Origin: Bacillus sp. CGMCC 1.16541 | GTDB taxonomy: Bacteria > Bacillota > Bacilli > Bacillales > Bacillaceae_H | Direction: 5' to 3' | NCBI RefSeq assembly: GCF_003184905.1 | Contig: NZ_QFRU01000009.1 | Span: 92,582 to 156,581, forward strand | DNA length: 64,000 nt | Shown here: in pieces, positions 26,026-34,735 of the stretch | Layout: every line of letters begins with the position of its first letter | Numbering within the stretch: the stretch's first letter is position 1 | Translations under genes and position numbers: made by a program | The notes under the pieces: generated by a model | What the model was told of the DNA's origin: nothing | What the model saw: the letters and a program-made list of their open reading frames with translations, nothing else | The model's database searches: none

Positions 26026-26991
26026 ATGACAAACCTACAGGATTTAGGTTACGGCATTTCACTAATTGATATATTGGATTTGAGTAAGGAGCAACGAACA
26101 GGTGCCTATATTATTCACGAAGATGATCTAACTATCGTAGAAACGAGCGCAAGTCCGTCTATTCCTTACTTACTAAAAGGATTAGAAGCGTTAAACATTC
26201 ATCCATCCGAAGTGAAAAACATCATTGTGACTCATATTCATTTAGACCATGCGGGTGGCGCGGGACTTCTCTTAAAACATTGTCCAAATGCTAATGTTAT
26301 CGTTCATCCTAAAGGAAAGCGGCATTTATCGGATCCTTCACGTCTTATTCAAGGTGCTCGAGCAGTATATGGAGCGCAATTTGATGAGCTATTTGATCCA
26401 ATTGTACCGATTCCTGAAGATCGGTTAATCGCGGTAGAAAATGAGCAAACAATTCAAATCGGGGAAAATCGAGCGTTACAATTCCTTCATACACCAGGGC
26501 ATGCTAATCACCATTTGTCCATTTATGATTCAACAAGTAGTGGAATCTTTACAGGTGATACAATCGGTGTCTATTATCCACAACTACGTTCTCAAGGACT
26601 AGAATTTTACTTACCATCTACGTCACCTAATCAATTTAACCCTAAAGCCATGCTAACGTCAGCCGCTCTTATGGAGCAACTAAAGATTGAACGTATTTAT
26701 TTTGGTCATTACGGCAAATCTGAAAATCCTCATCTTGTTTTTAAACAGCTTAGAAACTGGCTTCCAATCTTTATTCAAACGGCAGAGCAAGTTGTTTATT
26801 CAAATAGCGACCTGTCATTTGAACAGCAAGCAGCCATGCTTTCGACCGAATTATTCAACCAAGTGCATTCATATCTTACAGACAAACACATTGAACTGTC
26901 CTCGGATGTACGAGAAATTATCGAGTTAGATCTTTCTGTTTGTGCGATGGGGCTAGTTGATTATTTAGCAAAAAGACAAGTAACTGTATAA
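26026..26991 (+). CDS. Metallo-beta-lactamase-fold hydrolase
   Basis: 321 residues. The di-metal site motif is THIHLDHAGG (about residues 70-79); further ligands are in HTPGHANHHLS and FTGDTIG, and the last His probably in YFGHYGKSE. The C-terminal 90 residues are helical. The fold covers glyoxalase II-type thioesterases, lactonases and phosphodiesterases; the reaction cannot be decided here. Single gene with its own strong promoter, possibly under carbon-catabolite control. Confidence 0.85.
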   Translation: MTNLQDLGYGISLIDILDLSKEQRTGAYIIHEDDLTIVETSASPSIPYLLKGLEALNIHPSEVKNIIVTHIHLDHAGGAGLLLKHCPNANVIVHPKGKRHLSDPSRLIQGARAVYGAQFDELFDPIVPIPEDRLIAVENEQTIQIGENRALQFLHTPGHANHHLSIYDSTSSGIFTGDTIGVYYPQLRSQGLEFYLPSTSPNQFNPKAMLTSAALMEQLKIERIYFGHYGKSENPHLVFKQLRNWLPIFIQTAEQVVYSNSDLSFEQQAAMLSTELFNQVHSYLTDKHIELSSDVREIIELDLSVCAMGLVDYLAKRQVTV

Positions 26992-27123
26992 CCTTTTGCA
27001 GCAAATAAACATTCACTTGAGTTAGAATCATTTGCTTTTCGAGTATGATTTTGGTTATAGTAGGGAAGATAACGAGTAGACAAGCTTATGAGGATAACTT
27101 GAGCTACGAGAGGAGACTTCCAA

Positions 27124-27390
27124 ATGGAAAAGATTGAAGTAGGCGAAATTTTTACAATTGAAGATGAAAACGAACAAGAGCATGATGTCGAAGTACTTGG
27201 TGTATTAACAATCGAAGGTACAGACTATGTAGCGGTGGCTTTCTCTGAAGAATTGTTAATCGAAACAGAAGATGACATTGACATTTTCTTTTTAAAGGTT
27301 GATTCAGACGGTGAATTAACTGCTGTTGAAAGCGATGAAGAATTTGAGAAAGTATCTGCTGCTTTTGACCACATTTTAGATGAAGAATAA
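27124..27390 (+). CDS. DUF1292 family protein
   Basis: 88 residues, very acidic (runs of Glu and Asp; about a third of residues), with the DUF1292 pattern of FTIEDENEQEHDVEVLG and YVAVAF. YrzB of B. subtilis belongs to the same family. Function unknown. ATG after GAGAGGAG. A perfect palindromic terminator follows. Confidence 0.85.
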   Translation: MEKIEVGEIFTIEDENEQEHDVEVLGVLTIEGTDYVAVAFSEELLIETEDDIDIFFLKVDSDGELTAVESDEEFEKVSAAFDHILDEE

Positions 27391-27400
27391 TGGTATGTAG

Positions 27401-27427
27401 AGGTTAGCCTAGGCTAACCTTTTTTAT
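27401..27427. terminator. Palindromic terminator shared by the DUF1292 and Gly-rich genes
   Basis: A perfect 20-base palindrome (27401-27420) with no loop bases, followed by TTTTTTA. On the minus strand T-richness is lower, so it mainly serves the plus-strand gene. Confidence 0.85.
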
Positions 27428-27436
27428 TTCTTAGTT

Positions 27437-27772
27437 TTAATAGTAGTAGCCTGGATAGCCATATCCGTATCCATAATAAGGGTAACCATATCCATATCCA
27501 TAATACGGTGGTCTTAATAATGCTCCTGTTAGTAATCCAACTCCTAATCCGCCAAGAAATGGACCTCCAAAGAATGGACGACCGAATCCATAGCCAAACG
27601 GACGACCAAATCCAAATGGTCTGCCAAACCCAAATGGTCGACCAAATCCAAACCCTCCAAATCCGCCAAATGGTCGACCAAATCCAAACCCTCCAAATCC
27701 GCCAAATGGTCGACCAAAAATACGCTCATCCTGTTCTACTCCATATTGTTCAAAAAGTACATTCTGATTCAT
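27437..27772 (-). CDS. Gly/Phe/Tyr-rich repeat protein (possible spore coat or surface protein)
   Basis: 111 residues. After a 17-residue head (MNQNVLFEQYGVEQDER) come repeats of FGRPFG and FGRPFGGFGGFG, then a Gly-Leu hydrophobic stretch (about 72-86) and a tail of GYGYGYPYYGYG units. No enzyme motif is present. Such low-complexity Gly-Tyr proteins are common among Bacillus coat and crust proteins, but a coat role is inference. The ATG follows GGGAGGAACAAGGA, a good ribosome site, so it is a real gene and the plus-strand frame over it is a shadow. Confidence 0.75.
   Translation of the reverse strand: MNQNVLFEQYGVEQDERIFGRPFGGFGGFGFGRPFGGFGGFGFGRPFGFGRPFGFGRPFGYGFGRPFFGGPFLGGLGVGLLTGALLRPPYYGYGYGYPYYGYGYGYPGYYY
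27595..27720. repeat. In-gene tandem repeats of 36 and 18 bases
   Basis: A 36-base unit encoding FGRPFGGFGGFG occurs twice plus part, nearly identical, at about 27645-27716, preceded by 18-base half units encoding FGRPFG at about 27595-27645. Near-identity at DNA level suggests recent slippage or unequal exchange. Confidence 0.8.
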
Positions 27773-27900
27773 TCCTTGTTCCTCCCTTTAATAGAGTTCT
27801 ATGAAAGTATATGCGCATTCGTCTAAAACGTCGTGGGCATTTTCCCTGACTTTTATTAAAACATGGCTATTTTCACTTTAACGATTCGAAATAGGACCAA

Positions 27901-27956
27901 TGACATAAAAATGTAATAAAATTCTCGCTATCTTCTAAGAAAGATAATGGTATAAT
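27901..27956 (+). promoter_or_regulatory. Extended -10 promoter and WalR-like box of the endopeptidase gene
   Basis: TGGTATAAT (27948-27956) is an extended -10. Upstream, TGACAT-N5-TGTAAT (27901-27917) resembles the WalR box TGTWAH-N5-TGTWAH, with the second half perfect and the first four of six. WalR controls cwlO and lytE in B. subtilis, so control of this related gene is plausible but weakly supported. Confidence 0.4.
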
Positions 27957-28057
27957 GTTTTATATTGTTATTATTGCATCTATTTTCCTATTATAATCAA
28001 GAATTGAATCATTTTTTCTAGATTAAAAGATAGAAATAGTGTTGGAGGATTTCAGAA

Positions 28058-29293
28058 ATGAAAAAGAAAATTATCATAACCACGACTTTTTTATTAGGAT
28101 TAGGAAGTCTAGTCAGCCATTCTGCTGGATCTGCAGAATCGCTTTCAAATATGAATCGTAAAAAAGAAGAAGTTCAGCAACAACTCACGGAAACCAAAAC
28201 GAATATTGATCTTGCCGAACAGGAGATTCTGCGCCTTCAACAAGAGCAATCAACGATGATTCAACAAATGAAACGCCTCGAATTAGCGATGGAAGCGAAT
28301 CAAGCTCAAATACAAGAAACAGAAAAGCACATTCAACAATTATCAACTGAAATTGAATTACTACAACAAGAAATTACAATGTTACAAGGCAAAATCGAGG
28401 CACGTCATGAACTTTTAAATGAGCGTGTCAAATCTCTTCATGAAAATGGAGGGAATGTTGCATACATTGATGTATTATTAGGCTCTTCAAGCTTTAGCAA
28501 TTTTATTGAACGAGCATTTGCAGTGACTGCAATTGCAGACGCAGATAAACAGCTAATTCAACAAACACAAGTCAATCAACAACAGTTACAGAGTAAACAA
28601 GTAAAAGTAGAGAAGAAACTCGAAGAAATGCAACATATAAAAATTGAGCTGGATGAAATGATGGCTCAATTAATGGATCAAAAATTACAAAAAGACGAGA
28701 TGATGTCTCAATTAACAGTCGCAGAAACAGAGAAAGTAAATGTACAACTGACATTAAAAGAAAAAGAAACAGCATTGGCAGAAAGAGCAGCAGCTATTGA
28801 CGGAGAAATCAAAGAAGAGTTAAAACGAATTGAGAAAGAAAAAGAAATAAAGCATCAAGTGGTAAAGGATGTTCAAGATATTCCTTTGACGTATAACGGC
28901 GATGCTAGTGATGTTGTCACAGTTGGAAACAGGTGGATTGGAAACTCCGCATATGTATTCGGTGGAGGGCGTAACTCGTATGACATTGCAAATGGGTTAT
29001 TTGACTGCTCCGCGTTTGTTCACTGGGCGTATTCACAAGTTGGGATTAAGCTAGGACCACTTTCATCTGTTAGTACGGAAACATTAAAACATGTTGGGAC
29101 AAGCGTTTCTGTTAGTGACATGAAGCCAGGTGACCTTGTGTTTTTTGACACCTATAAGAAAGACGGGCATGTAGGTATTTACGTAGGAAACGGAAAGTTT
29201 ATTGGTTCACAAAGTTCAACAGGTGTCGCGATTGCCGATATGACAAAGGGATATTACAAGAAAAAGTTTAATGGTCGTGTTAAGAGAATTTAA
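28058..29293 (+). CDS. CwlO-like secreted peptidoglycan D,L-endopeptidase (NlpC/P60)
   Basis: 411 residues. A signal peptide (about 1-27, cut after SAGSAES-like) is followed by a long coiled coil (about 30-120 and 165-270) and a C-terminal NlpC/P60 domain (about 283-411). The catalytic Cys is Cys317 in GLFDCSAFVHWAY and the His is His371 in KDGHVGIYVGNG. The build matches CwlO, which cuts D-Glu-mDAP bonds during cell growth and is controlled by FtsEX through its coiled coil. It could be a paralogue of the main CwlO. Single gene with a strong terminator. Confidence 0.88.
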   Translation: MKKKIIITTTFLLGLGSLVSHSAGSAESLSNMNRKKEEVQQQLTETKTNIDLAEQEILRLQQEQSTMIQQMKRLELAMEANQAQIQETEKHIQQLSTEIELLQQEITMLQGKIEARHELLNERVKSLHENGGNVAYIDVLLGSSSFSNFIERAFAVTAIADADKQLIQQTQVNQQQLQSKQVKVEKKLEEMQHIKIELDEMMAQLMDQKLQKDEMMSQLTVAETEKVNVQLTLKEKETALAERAAAIDGEIKEELKRIEKEKEIKHQVVKDVQDIPLTYNGDASDVVTVGNRWIGNSAYVFGGGRNSYDIANGLFDCSAFVHWAYSQVGIKLGPLSSVSTETLKHVGTSVSVSDMKPGDLVFFDTYKKDGHVGIYVGNGKFIGSQSSTGVAIADMTKGYYKKKFNGRVKRI

Positions 29294-29319
29294 GAAATGG
29301 ACAAGCTAGTCTGATACTT

Positions 29320-29373
29320 ACAAGCTATGTTGAAAGAGAATTGTTTTTCTCCTCTCTTTAACATAGCTTTTTT
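29320..29373 (+). terminator. Terminator after the endopeptidase gene
   Basis: AAGCTATGTTGAAAGAGA (29322-29339) pairs with TCTCTTTAACATAGCTT (29353-29369) with one bulge, then TTTTTT. Confidence 0.9.
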
Positions 29374-29467
29374 CATAATTGTCATTGTGTATGTTGAGTG
29401 CTATACTGACGTATGCGAAATAAAATGAGGCAATTTGCATGATATTACAAGAAAAAAGGTGTTTAAG

Positions 29468-30589
29468 ATGAAAACGTGTATTGTTATCGGAGGAGGTATT
29501 TTAGGTGCATCGACTGCTTATCACCTAGCCAAATCCGGCGTTCAGGTTACAGTAATCGATCGATTTGATAAAGGACAAGCAACTGATGCTGCAGCAGGCA
29601 TTGTCTGTCCTTGGTTGTCACAACGTCGTAATCAAGCTTGGTATCAGCTTGTAAAAAATGGAGCGCGTTATTACCCTTCATTAATTGAACAACTAGAGGA
29701 AGATGGTGAACATGATACAGGCTATAAACGCGTAGGGACTCTTTGTTTACATACGGATATAGAGAAATTAGAAAAGATGGCAGAGCGCGCCCGAAAAAGA
29801 CGGGAAGATGCTCCAGAGATTGGGGAGATTACTATACTCTCAGCATCAGAAACAAACCAACTCTTTCCTCCGCTTTCTCATGAGTATCGTTCTGTATATG
29901 TAAGCGGAGGCGCTCGAGTAAATGGAAGAGCGCTTCGTCAAGCGCTTATAAGTGGAGCTAAAAAGCACGGTGCGAAAATTTTACAAGGAGATGCTAAACT
30001 TATCTGTAAAGAAGATGTAGTAATTGGTGTTCGCATGGGGCAACAAGTATTCAATGCTGATTATGTAGTTGTAACAGGAGGTGCTTGGTCAAAACAATTG
30101 CTAGAACCACTAGGCATTACTTTCTCTGTGACACCACAAAAAGCACAAATTGTTCATTTAGAATTAGCCGATGAACAGACAGATGACTGGCCAGTAGTGA
30201 TGCCGCCTAATAATCAATATCTTCTATCATTCGGAGAGGGACGAATTGTAGTAGGAGCGACTCACGAAGATGAAGCTGGATTTGATGAGCGCGTAACAGC
30301 AGGAGGCGTAAATGAAATTCTAGGAAAAGCACTTGAGGTTGCACCTGGGTTAACAGAGGCAACCTTAGTGGAGACACGAGTAGGCTTTCGTCCATTTACA
30401 CCTGGTTTCTTACCAGTTATTGGTCAAGTAGCCACTGTCTCTAACCTCTTTGTCGCCAATGGATTAGGCGCATCAGGTTTAACTAGCGGCCCGTTCTTAG
30501 GAGCTGAAATGGCAAGACTTATTCTAAACCAACAAACAGAGCTCGACCTTAGCCCTTACGATGTGAATCAAGCCATTAAACAAAACTAA
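29468..30589 (+). CDS. FAD-dependent oxidoreductase of the D-amino acid oxidase (DAO) family
   Basis: 373 residues. The N-terminal dinucleotide fold is VIGGGILGASTAYHLAKSG, followed by DRFDKGQATDAAAG; the C-terminal FAD contact is NGLGASGLTSGPFLGAEMA. The family includes glycine oxidase, sarcosine oxidase and DadA; the substrate is an amine or amino acid that cannot be named from motifs. Start: MKTCIVIGGG (ATG 29468) after AAAAAGGTG; an in-frame ATG 33 bases earlier has no ribosome site. Single gene with a perfect terminator. Confidence 0.85.
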   Translation: MKTCIVIGGGILGASTAYHLAKSGVQVTVIDRFDKGQATDAAAGIVCPWLSQRRNQAWYQLVKNGARYYPSLIEQLEEDGEHDTGYKRVGTLCLHTDIEKLEKMAERARKRREDAPEIGEITILSASETNQLFPPLSHEYRSVYVSGGARVNGRALRQALISGAKKHGAKILQGDAKLICKEDVVIGVRMGQQVFNADYVVVTGGAWSKQLLEPLGITFSVTPQKAQIVHLELADEQTDDWPVVMPPNNQYLLSFGEGRIVVGATHEDEAGFDERVTAGGVNEILGKALEVAPGLTEATLVETRVGFRPFTPGFLPVIGQVATVSNLFVANGLGASGLTSGPFLGAEMARLILNQQTELDLSPYDVNQAIKQN

Positions 30590-30598
30590 ATCTTTAAT

Positions 30599-30645
30599 GA
30601 CGCCCAAATCAGCTCTCAGTTTTACTGATTTGGGCGTTGTTTTGT
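30599..30645 (+). terminator. Terminator after the DAO-family gene
   Basis: ACGCCCAAATCAG (30600-30612) pairs perfectly with CTGATTTGGGCGT (30625-30637), then TGTTTTGTTT. Confidence 0.9.
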
Positions 30646-30747
30646 TTAATGAATGCTGTACTGCCGATGACACACCACTTCCGAAACTGGTGGTTATTCC
30701 TCGAATAGCTACCTATACTTTTTGAACTTACTGACAAAGGTTCACCT

Positions 30748-30787
30748 AAGTGATTGATCGTAACTCGAAGATGGCTGTCAATCACTT
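30748..30787. repeat. Inverted repeat upstream of the acyl-CoA cluster
   Basis: AAGTGATTGA (30748-30757) and TCAATCACTT (30778-30787) are perfect 10-base inverted repeats around a 20-base loop, about 40 bases before the cluster promoter. No T-run follows. Could be a second operator or an upstream regulatory stem; the rest of 30646-30823 shows no gene. Confidence 0.45.
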
Positions 30788-30823
30788 TCTAAAGTATCAT
30801 TTATTAAATTTTCAGAATAATAG

Positions 30824-30851
30824 TTGAATAATTTGGTAGAAGTTGTATACT
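30824..30851 (+). promoter_or_regulatory. Sigma-A promoter of the acyl-CoA catabolic cluster
   Basis: TTGAAT (30824-30829), 16-base spacer, TATACT (30846-30851). The palindromic operator at 30866-30883 lies just downstream, around the transcription start, where a bound repressor would block elongation. Confidence 0.6.
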
Positions 30852-30865
30852 AATAATTAACCAAC

Positions 30866-30883
30866 ATACCAACCGGTCAGTTA
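30866..30883. promoter_or_regulatory. Operator 1 of the cluster's TetR regulator
   Basis: ATACCAACCGGTCAGTTA is a degenerate copy of the palindrome at 33820-33837, sharing ATACYAACYGGTYAGT. The two sites flank the tetR gene on both sides and precede the two large parts of the cluster, so they are best read as the binding sites of that regulator. Confidence 0.6.
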
Positions 30884-30915
30884 GTTTGGTGTAAATGATG
30901 AAAGGACTGATACAT

Positions 30916-32145
30916 ATGGATTTTTCTTACTCACCGAAAGTAAAAGAACTTCAGCAAAAACTACATCGGTTCATGGAAGAACACATTTATCCAAATGAAA
31001 AACGTTACGAACAACAATTGAATGAACAAAAAAGTAGGTGGAGTGACGTTCCTCCTATTATGGAAGAGCTAAAGCAAAAAGCTAAAGCGCAAGGACTATG
31101 GAATTTATTCTTACCTGACAGCGAATACGGAGCAGGGCTAACAAACATTGAATATGCACCGCTTTGCGAAATTATGGGACGCTCTCTTATTGCTCCAGAA
31201 GTGTTTAACTGCAATGCACCTGATACAGGAAACATGGAAGTGTTAGTGCGTTATGGTACAGAAGAGCAAAAAGAACAATGGCTTTTTCCTTTATTAAATG
31301 GAGACATTCGCTCTTGCTTTTCAATGACAGAGCCACATGTTGCTTCAGCAGATGCGACCAATATTGAAACTGATATTCGAAAAGATGGAAACGAATACGT
31401 CATTAATGGGCGAAAGTGGTGGTCGTCAGGTGCAGGTGATCCACGATGTAAAATTTCTATTTTAATGGGAAAGACGGATAAACACGCAGATCGTTATGAA
31501 CAACAATCCATGATTTTAGTTCCTTTTGATACACCAGGGGTGAAAGTAGAACGAATGCTGCCTGTGTTTGGCTACGACCATGCTCCACACGGACATGCAG
31601 AAATGACCTTTGAAAACGTTCGTGTTCCTGCTGAAAATATCATATGGGGAGATGGAAAAGGATTTGCCATTGCACAAGGTCGGTTAGGTCCAGGGCGTAT
31701 CCACCATTGTATGCGATTAATCGGAGCTGCAGAGCGTGCACTTGAAGAATTATGTAAGCGTGTTCAAAATCGTGAAACTTTCGGTAAATCACTCTCTAAT
31801 CAAGGTGTCATTAAAGAATGGATTGCTGATTCACGTATTGAGATTGAACAAGCGAGACTATTAACGTTAAAAGCGGCTTATATGATGGATACGGTCGGTA
31901 ACAAACAAGCGAAAGCAGAGATTGCGATGATTAAAGTGGTGGCTCCTTCTATGGCGTTACGCGTACTAGATCGAGCGATTCAAGCATTTGGCGGAGCCGG
32001 TGTTTCAGATGATTTTCCACTTGCTGCGCAATGGGCAAATGCACGAACATTACGCATTGCTGATGGACCGGATGAAGTACACCGTGCCCAACTTGCCAAA
32101 CTAGAACTTCAAAAGCAAAAAGATAGCCTTTACTCATTACATTAA
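30916..32145 (+). CDS. ACAD10/11-type acyl-CoA dehydrogenase
   Basis: 409 residues, FAD enzyme. Segments [44 protein letters not shown] and the C-terminal [10 protein letters not shown] are characteristic of the ACAD10/ACAD11 subgroup, not of fatty-acid FadE enzymes. In animals this dehydrogenase is fused to a kinase domain and works on 4-hydroxyacyl-CoAs through a phosphorylated intermediate; in Pseudomonas putida the relative is LvaC. The matching kinase is encoded 3 kb downstream in this cluster. Start: MDFSYSPK (ATG 30916) after AAAGGAC; the earlier in-frame ATGs lack a ribosome site. First gene of the unit. Confidence 0.88.
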   Translation: MDFSYSPKVKELQQKLHRFMEEHIYPNEKRYEQQLNEQKSRWSDVPPIMEELKQKAKAQGLWNLFLPDSEYGAGLTNIEYAPLCEIMGRSLIAPEVFNCNAPDTGNMEVLVRYGTEEQKEQWLFPLLNGDIRSCFSMTEPHVASADATNIETDIRKDGNEYVINGRKWWSSGAGDPRCKISILMGKTDKHADRYEQQSMILVPFDTPGVKVERMLPVFGYDHAPHGHAEMTFENVRVPAENIIWGDGKGFAIAQGRLGPGRIHHCMRLIGAAERALEELCKRVQNRETFGKSLSNQGVIKEWIADSRIEIEQARLLTLKAAYMMDTVGNKQAKAEIAMIKVVAPSMALRVLDRAIQAFGGAGVSDDFPLAAQWANARTLRIADGPDEVHRAQLAKLELQKQKDSLYSLH

Positions 32146-32163
32146 GAAAGTGAGGGATTGTAG

Positions 32164-32937
32164 ATGAATGTATTACAATTGTTTGATTTAACAGGCAAAA
32201 CCGCCATTGTTACGGGTGGTGGCCGAGGTTTAGGTGCTCAAATTGCGCAAGGATTTGCAGAAGCAGGGGCAAATGTTGTCCTTTGTTCGCGAAAAGTAGA
32301 AGCTTGTCAGGAAGTAGCAACCGAACTTGAGAAATTAGGCGTTCAGACGTTAGCGTTAAAATGTGACGTTGCAAATACCGAGGATGTTCGTTACGTAGTA
32401 AAAGAAACAAAAAAGACATTTGGAACAATCGATATTTTAGTTAACAATAGTGGCGCAACATGGGGAGCCCCTGTTACAGACATGCCTTTAGAAGCATGGC
32501 AAAAAGTAATCGATGTAAATGTAACAGGAACATTTTTAATGAGTCAAGAAGTTGGGAAAGTCATGATTGAACAGCAAGGAGGCAAAATTATTAACATTGC
32601 ATCTGTCGCTGGATTAGGTGGAACAGATCCAAGATTTATGGATACAATCGGCTACAATACGAGTAAAGGAGCCGTTATTACGTTTACAAAAGATTTAGCT
32701 GCTAAATGGGGGCAGTACAACATTAACGTAAACGCCCTTGCACCTGGTTTTTTCCCAACAAAAATGTCAAAAGGAATCATCGAACATGGCAAAGATTCCA
32801 TCCTACACCGTACACCGCTTCAACGATTTGGAAATGATGATGACTTAAAAGGAGCCGCTCTATTTTTAGCTTCCAATGCATCAAATTATGTAACGGGTGA
32901 TGTACTAGTTGTAGACGGTGGCGTTCACACAATGTAA
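32164..32937 (+). CDS. Short-chain dehydrogenase/reductase
   Basis: 257 residues, classical SDR. The cofactor loop is TGGGRGLG (17-24), then CDVAN, NNSGA (95-99), and the triad Ser147, Tyr164 and Lys168 in GYNTSKGA. CSRK after the second strand suggests NADP(H) preference. It lies 18 bases after the ACAD10/11-type gene with an AAAGTGAGGG site. In the Pseudomonas lva pathway an SDR (LvaD) interconverts 4-keto- and 4-hydroxyacyl-CoA, which would fit here; a 3-hydroxyacyl role is also possible. Confidence 0.87.
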   Translation: MNVLQLFDLTGKTAIVTGGGRGLGAQIAQGFAEAGANVVLCSRKVEACQEVATELEKLGVQTLALKCDVANTEDVRYVVKETKKTFGTIDILVNNSGATWGAPVTDMPLEAWQKVIDVNVTGTFLMSQEVGKVMIEQQGGKIINIASVAGLGGTDPRFMDTIGYNTSKGAVITFTKDLAAKWGQYNINVNALAPGFFPTKMSKGIIEHGKDSILHRTPLQRFGNDDDLKGAALFLASNASNYVTGDVLVVDGGVHTM

Positions 32938-32992
32938 TACCGAACACTCATCAAGGCATACTCTCATTTAACTGATACACGGAGGGATGAAA

Positions 32993-33094
32993 ATGAGTAA
33001 AAAGAAAACATGGTTGGAACATTATCCTCCGATCATCTCAAAGGAAATTAACTTCCGAAAACAAGTGTTGGTAAAATTTCACGAAGAGTATTAA
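32993..33094 (+). pseudogene. N-terminal stump of an AMP-forming acyl-CoA ligase
   Basis: A 33-codon open frame starting MSKKKTWLEHYPPIISKEI, behind a strong GGAGGGATG-type ribosome site. The start resembles that of long-chain acyl-CoA ligases such as LcfA (K-x-W-L-x-x-Y-P near the N-terminus). All of the remaining roughly 500 residues (AMP-binding motifs) are missing; the next gene's promoter starts within 75 bases. It is best read as a deletion remnant of the ligase that once fed the pathway. Confidence 0.65.
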
Positions 33095-33164
33095 GAGATA
33101 AAGAACATCAAGTGTAAAATGTCTAACTTCTATTCACAATTAATAAAAAGAGAAGAAGAGAATA

Positions 33165-33173
33165 TGGTATAAT
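33165..33173 (+). promoter_or_regulatory. Extended -10 promoter of tetR
   Basis: TGGTATAAT, an extended -10 element, 39 bases before the GTG start, with no good -35. It would give the regulator its own transcript in addition to read-through from the upstream genes. Confidence 0.5.
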
Positions 33174-33211
33174 TTTCAACGATATTTTTGACATGATGGT
33201 GGGGTATAAAC

Positions 33212-33778
33212 GTGAAAAACAAACTAACAGAGAAAAGCATTGAGTTATTTGAACGAAAAGGGTTTAGTGAGACATCTATTCAAGACATTGTTGATGCGCT
33301 TGGCGTAACAAAGGGAACCTTTTATTACTATTTTTCTAGCAAAGAAGAATTGCTGATGAACATTCATCTTCGTTACATTGATGAAATGTTAAAGCAACAA
33401 GACGACATCCTATTAAATGAGACAAAAAGCTGTAAAGATAAACTATTTGAAATCGTCTATATGCTTATTCGTCACATTCAAACAGACGGTTCAAGTGCCA
33501 AAGTATTTTTTCGAGAGATGAAAAACTTAAGTGAAGAACGACTGAATCAGATTATGGAAAAGCGAGATCTTTTTCGTTTTAACATTGAAGAGATTGTGAA
33601 ACAAGGAATGGAAAGCGGGGAGTTTCGTTCAGATTTAAATCCGAGTATTGTCACATTTGGCATTTTAGGGATGGCGAATTGGAGTTATCAATGGTTCAAT
33701 CCAAAAGGAACAATTTCTGATCATGAAGTATCTACAATGTTTCTCGATATCTTATTAAACGGAATCGAACAGCAATAG
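33212..33778 (+). CDS. TetR-family transcriptional regulator of the acyl-CoA cluster
   Basis: 188 residues. The N-terminal helix-turn-helix is FSETSIQDIVDALGVTKGTF followed by YYYFSSKEELL (residues about 16-50); the C-terminal half is a helical ligand domain. TetR regulators of fatty acid genes in Bacillus (for example FadR) release DNA on binding acyl-CoA. Two palindromes, ATACTAACTGGTTAGTAT at 33820 and its relative at 30866, are its likely operators, which would make it autogenous in part and a repressor of both halves of the cluster. GTG start after GGTGGGG. Confidence 0.88.
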   Translation: MKNKLTEKSIELFERKGFSETSIQDIVDALGVTKGTFYYYFSSKEELLMNIHLRYIDEMLKQQDDILLNETKSCKDKLFEIVYMLIRHIQTDGSSAKVFFREMKNLSEERLNQIMEKRDLFRFNIEEIVKQGMESGEFRSDLNPSIVTFGILGMANWSYQWFNPKGTISDHEVSTMFLDILLNGIEQQ

Positions 33779-33819
33779 GAAGAAGGGAGATTGCTACTAT
33801 AGCACTCCCTTTCTAAAGC

Positions 33820-33837
33820 ATACTAACTGGTTAGTAT
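33820..33837. promoter_or_regulatory. Operator 2 of the cluster's TetR regulator
   Basis: ATACTAACTGGTTAGTAT: perfect 8-base arms ATACTAAC and GTTAGTAT around two bases, 26 bases before the 3-hydroxyacyl-CoA dehydrogenase start. Its size and symmetry fit a TetR dimer site. Confidence 0.7.
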
Positions 33838-33862
33838 TAAACATTTAAAGGAGGAAAAAGAA

Positions 33863-34735
33863 GTGAAGAGTGAAGATATAAAGCAAATAACCGTTATTGG
33901 AGCAGGACAAATGGGACATCAAATTGGAATGCTTTGTGCATTAGGAGGATTCGATACAACGATTCAAGACTTAGAGGAAAAAGCTCTTCTCAAAGCTGAA
34001 CAAAGTTTACAAGCAATTATGGAAAAATGGGTTCAAAAAGGAAAATTATCAGAAGATCAAAAAGAAGCCGCTTTTCAACGATTATCGTTTACGACTAGCC
34101 TTGAAAAAGCATCGACAAACGCTGATTTTATTATTGAAGCAGTTGTGGAACGATTAGATGTGAAGCAAGAGGTTTTCAAACAGGTTGATCATTTTGCCCC
34201 TTCCCATACTATTTTAGCTACTAATAGTTCAACCATTGTTAATAGTTTAATTGCTGATGTGACAAACCGTGCTGAAAAAGTCGTAAATATGCACTTCTTC
34301 TTCCCTCCACTTGTGATGGACTGTGTAGAAGTGGTTATGAGTGAACACACTTCTGAAGAAACCGCTCAAGTCACAATGGACATTTGTAAGCAAATCAATC
34401 GCACTGCTGTGTTACTGAAAAAAGAAATCTCTGGTTTTATCGCAAATCGTATATTAGGAGCTTTACAAAAAGAAGCAGTTTCACTTTACGAACAAGGAAT
34501 CGCTGATTTTAAAGATATCGACATCATTTGCAGAAAAGCACTAAACCATCCAATCGGACCATTTGAATTAATGGATTTGTCTGGTATTGATGTCGGTTAT
34601 TATGTCATGCAACAACGTTATAACGAAACGGGAGATTCATCAGATAAACCATTTGCGTGCATCGTGGAAAAAGTGGAAGAAGGACATTTAAGGTCAAGGA
34701 TGGTACAGCTATCAAAAAGAAGGAGTGAAAAGTAA
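33863..34735 (+). CDS. 3-hydroxyacyl-CoA (3-hydroxybutyryl-CoA type) dehydrogenase
   Basis: 290 residues. NAD-binding GAGQMGHQIG (11-20 region), ATNSSTI, MHFFFPP (normally HFFNPxx, with the catalytic His), and the C-terminal FIANRILGALQKEA. The family oxidises (S)-3-hydroxyacyl-CoA to the ketoacyl-CoA with NAD. The motif carries FFFPP where FFNP is usual, a small departure next to the catalytic His. GTG start after AAAGGAGGAAAAAGAA. The stop codon abuts the ATG of a truncated crotonase gene. Confidence 0.87.
   Translation: MKSEDIKQITVIGAGQMGHQIGMLCALGGFDTTIQDLEEKALLKAEQSLQAIMEKWVQKGKLSEDQKEAAFQRLSFTTSLEKASTNADFIIEAVVERLDVKQEVFKQVDHFAPSHTILATNSSTIVNSLIADVTNRAEKVVNMHFFFPPLVMDCVEVVMSEHTSEETAQVTMDICKQINRTAVLLKKEISGFIANRILGALQKEAVSLYEQGIADFKDIDIICRKALNHPIGPFELMDLSGIDVGYYVMQQRYNETGDSSDKPFACIVEKVEEGHLRSRMVQLSKRRSEK

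Noticed and set aside
27595..27720. CRISPR-like array
   Set aside because: The repeats are contiguous, have no spacers and encode an in-frame amino acid repeat.
27508..27804. 98-codon plus-strand open frame over the Gly-rich gene
   Set aside because: It is the antisense shadow of the repeat protein, which has a good ribosome site on the minus strand and a biased composition; the plus-strand frame has no ribosome site.
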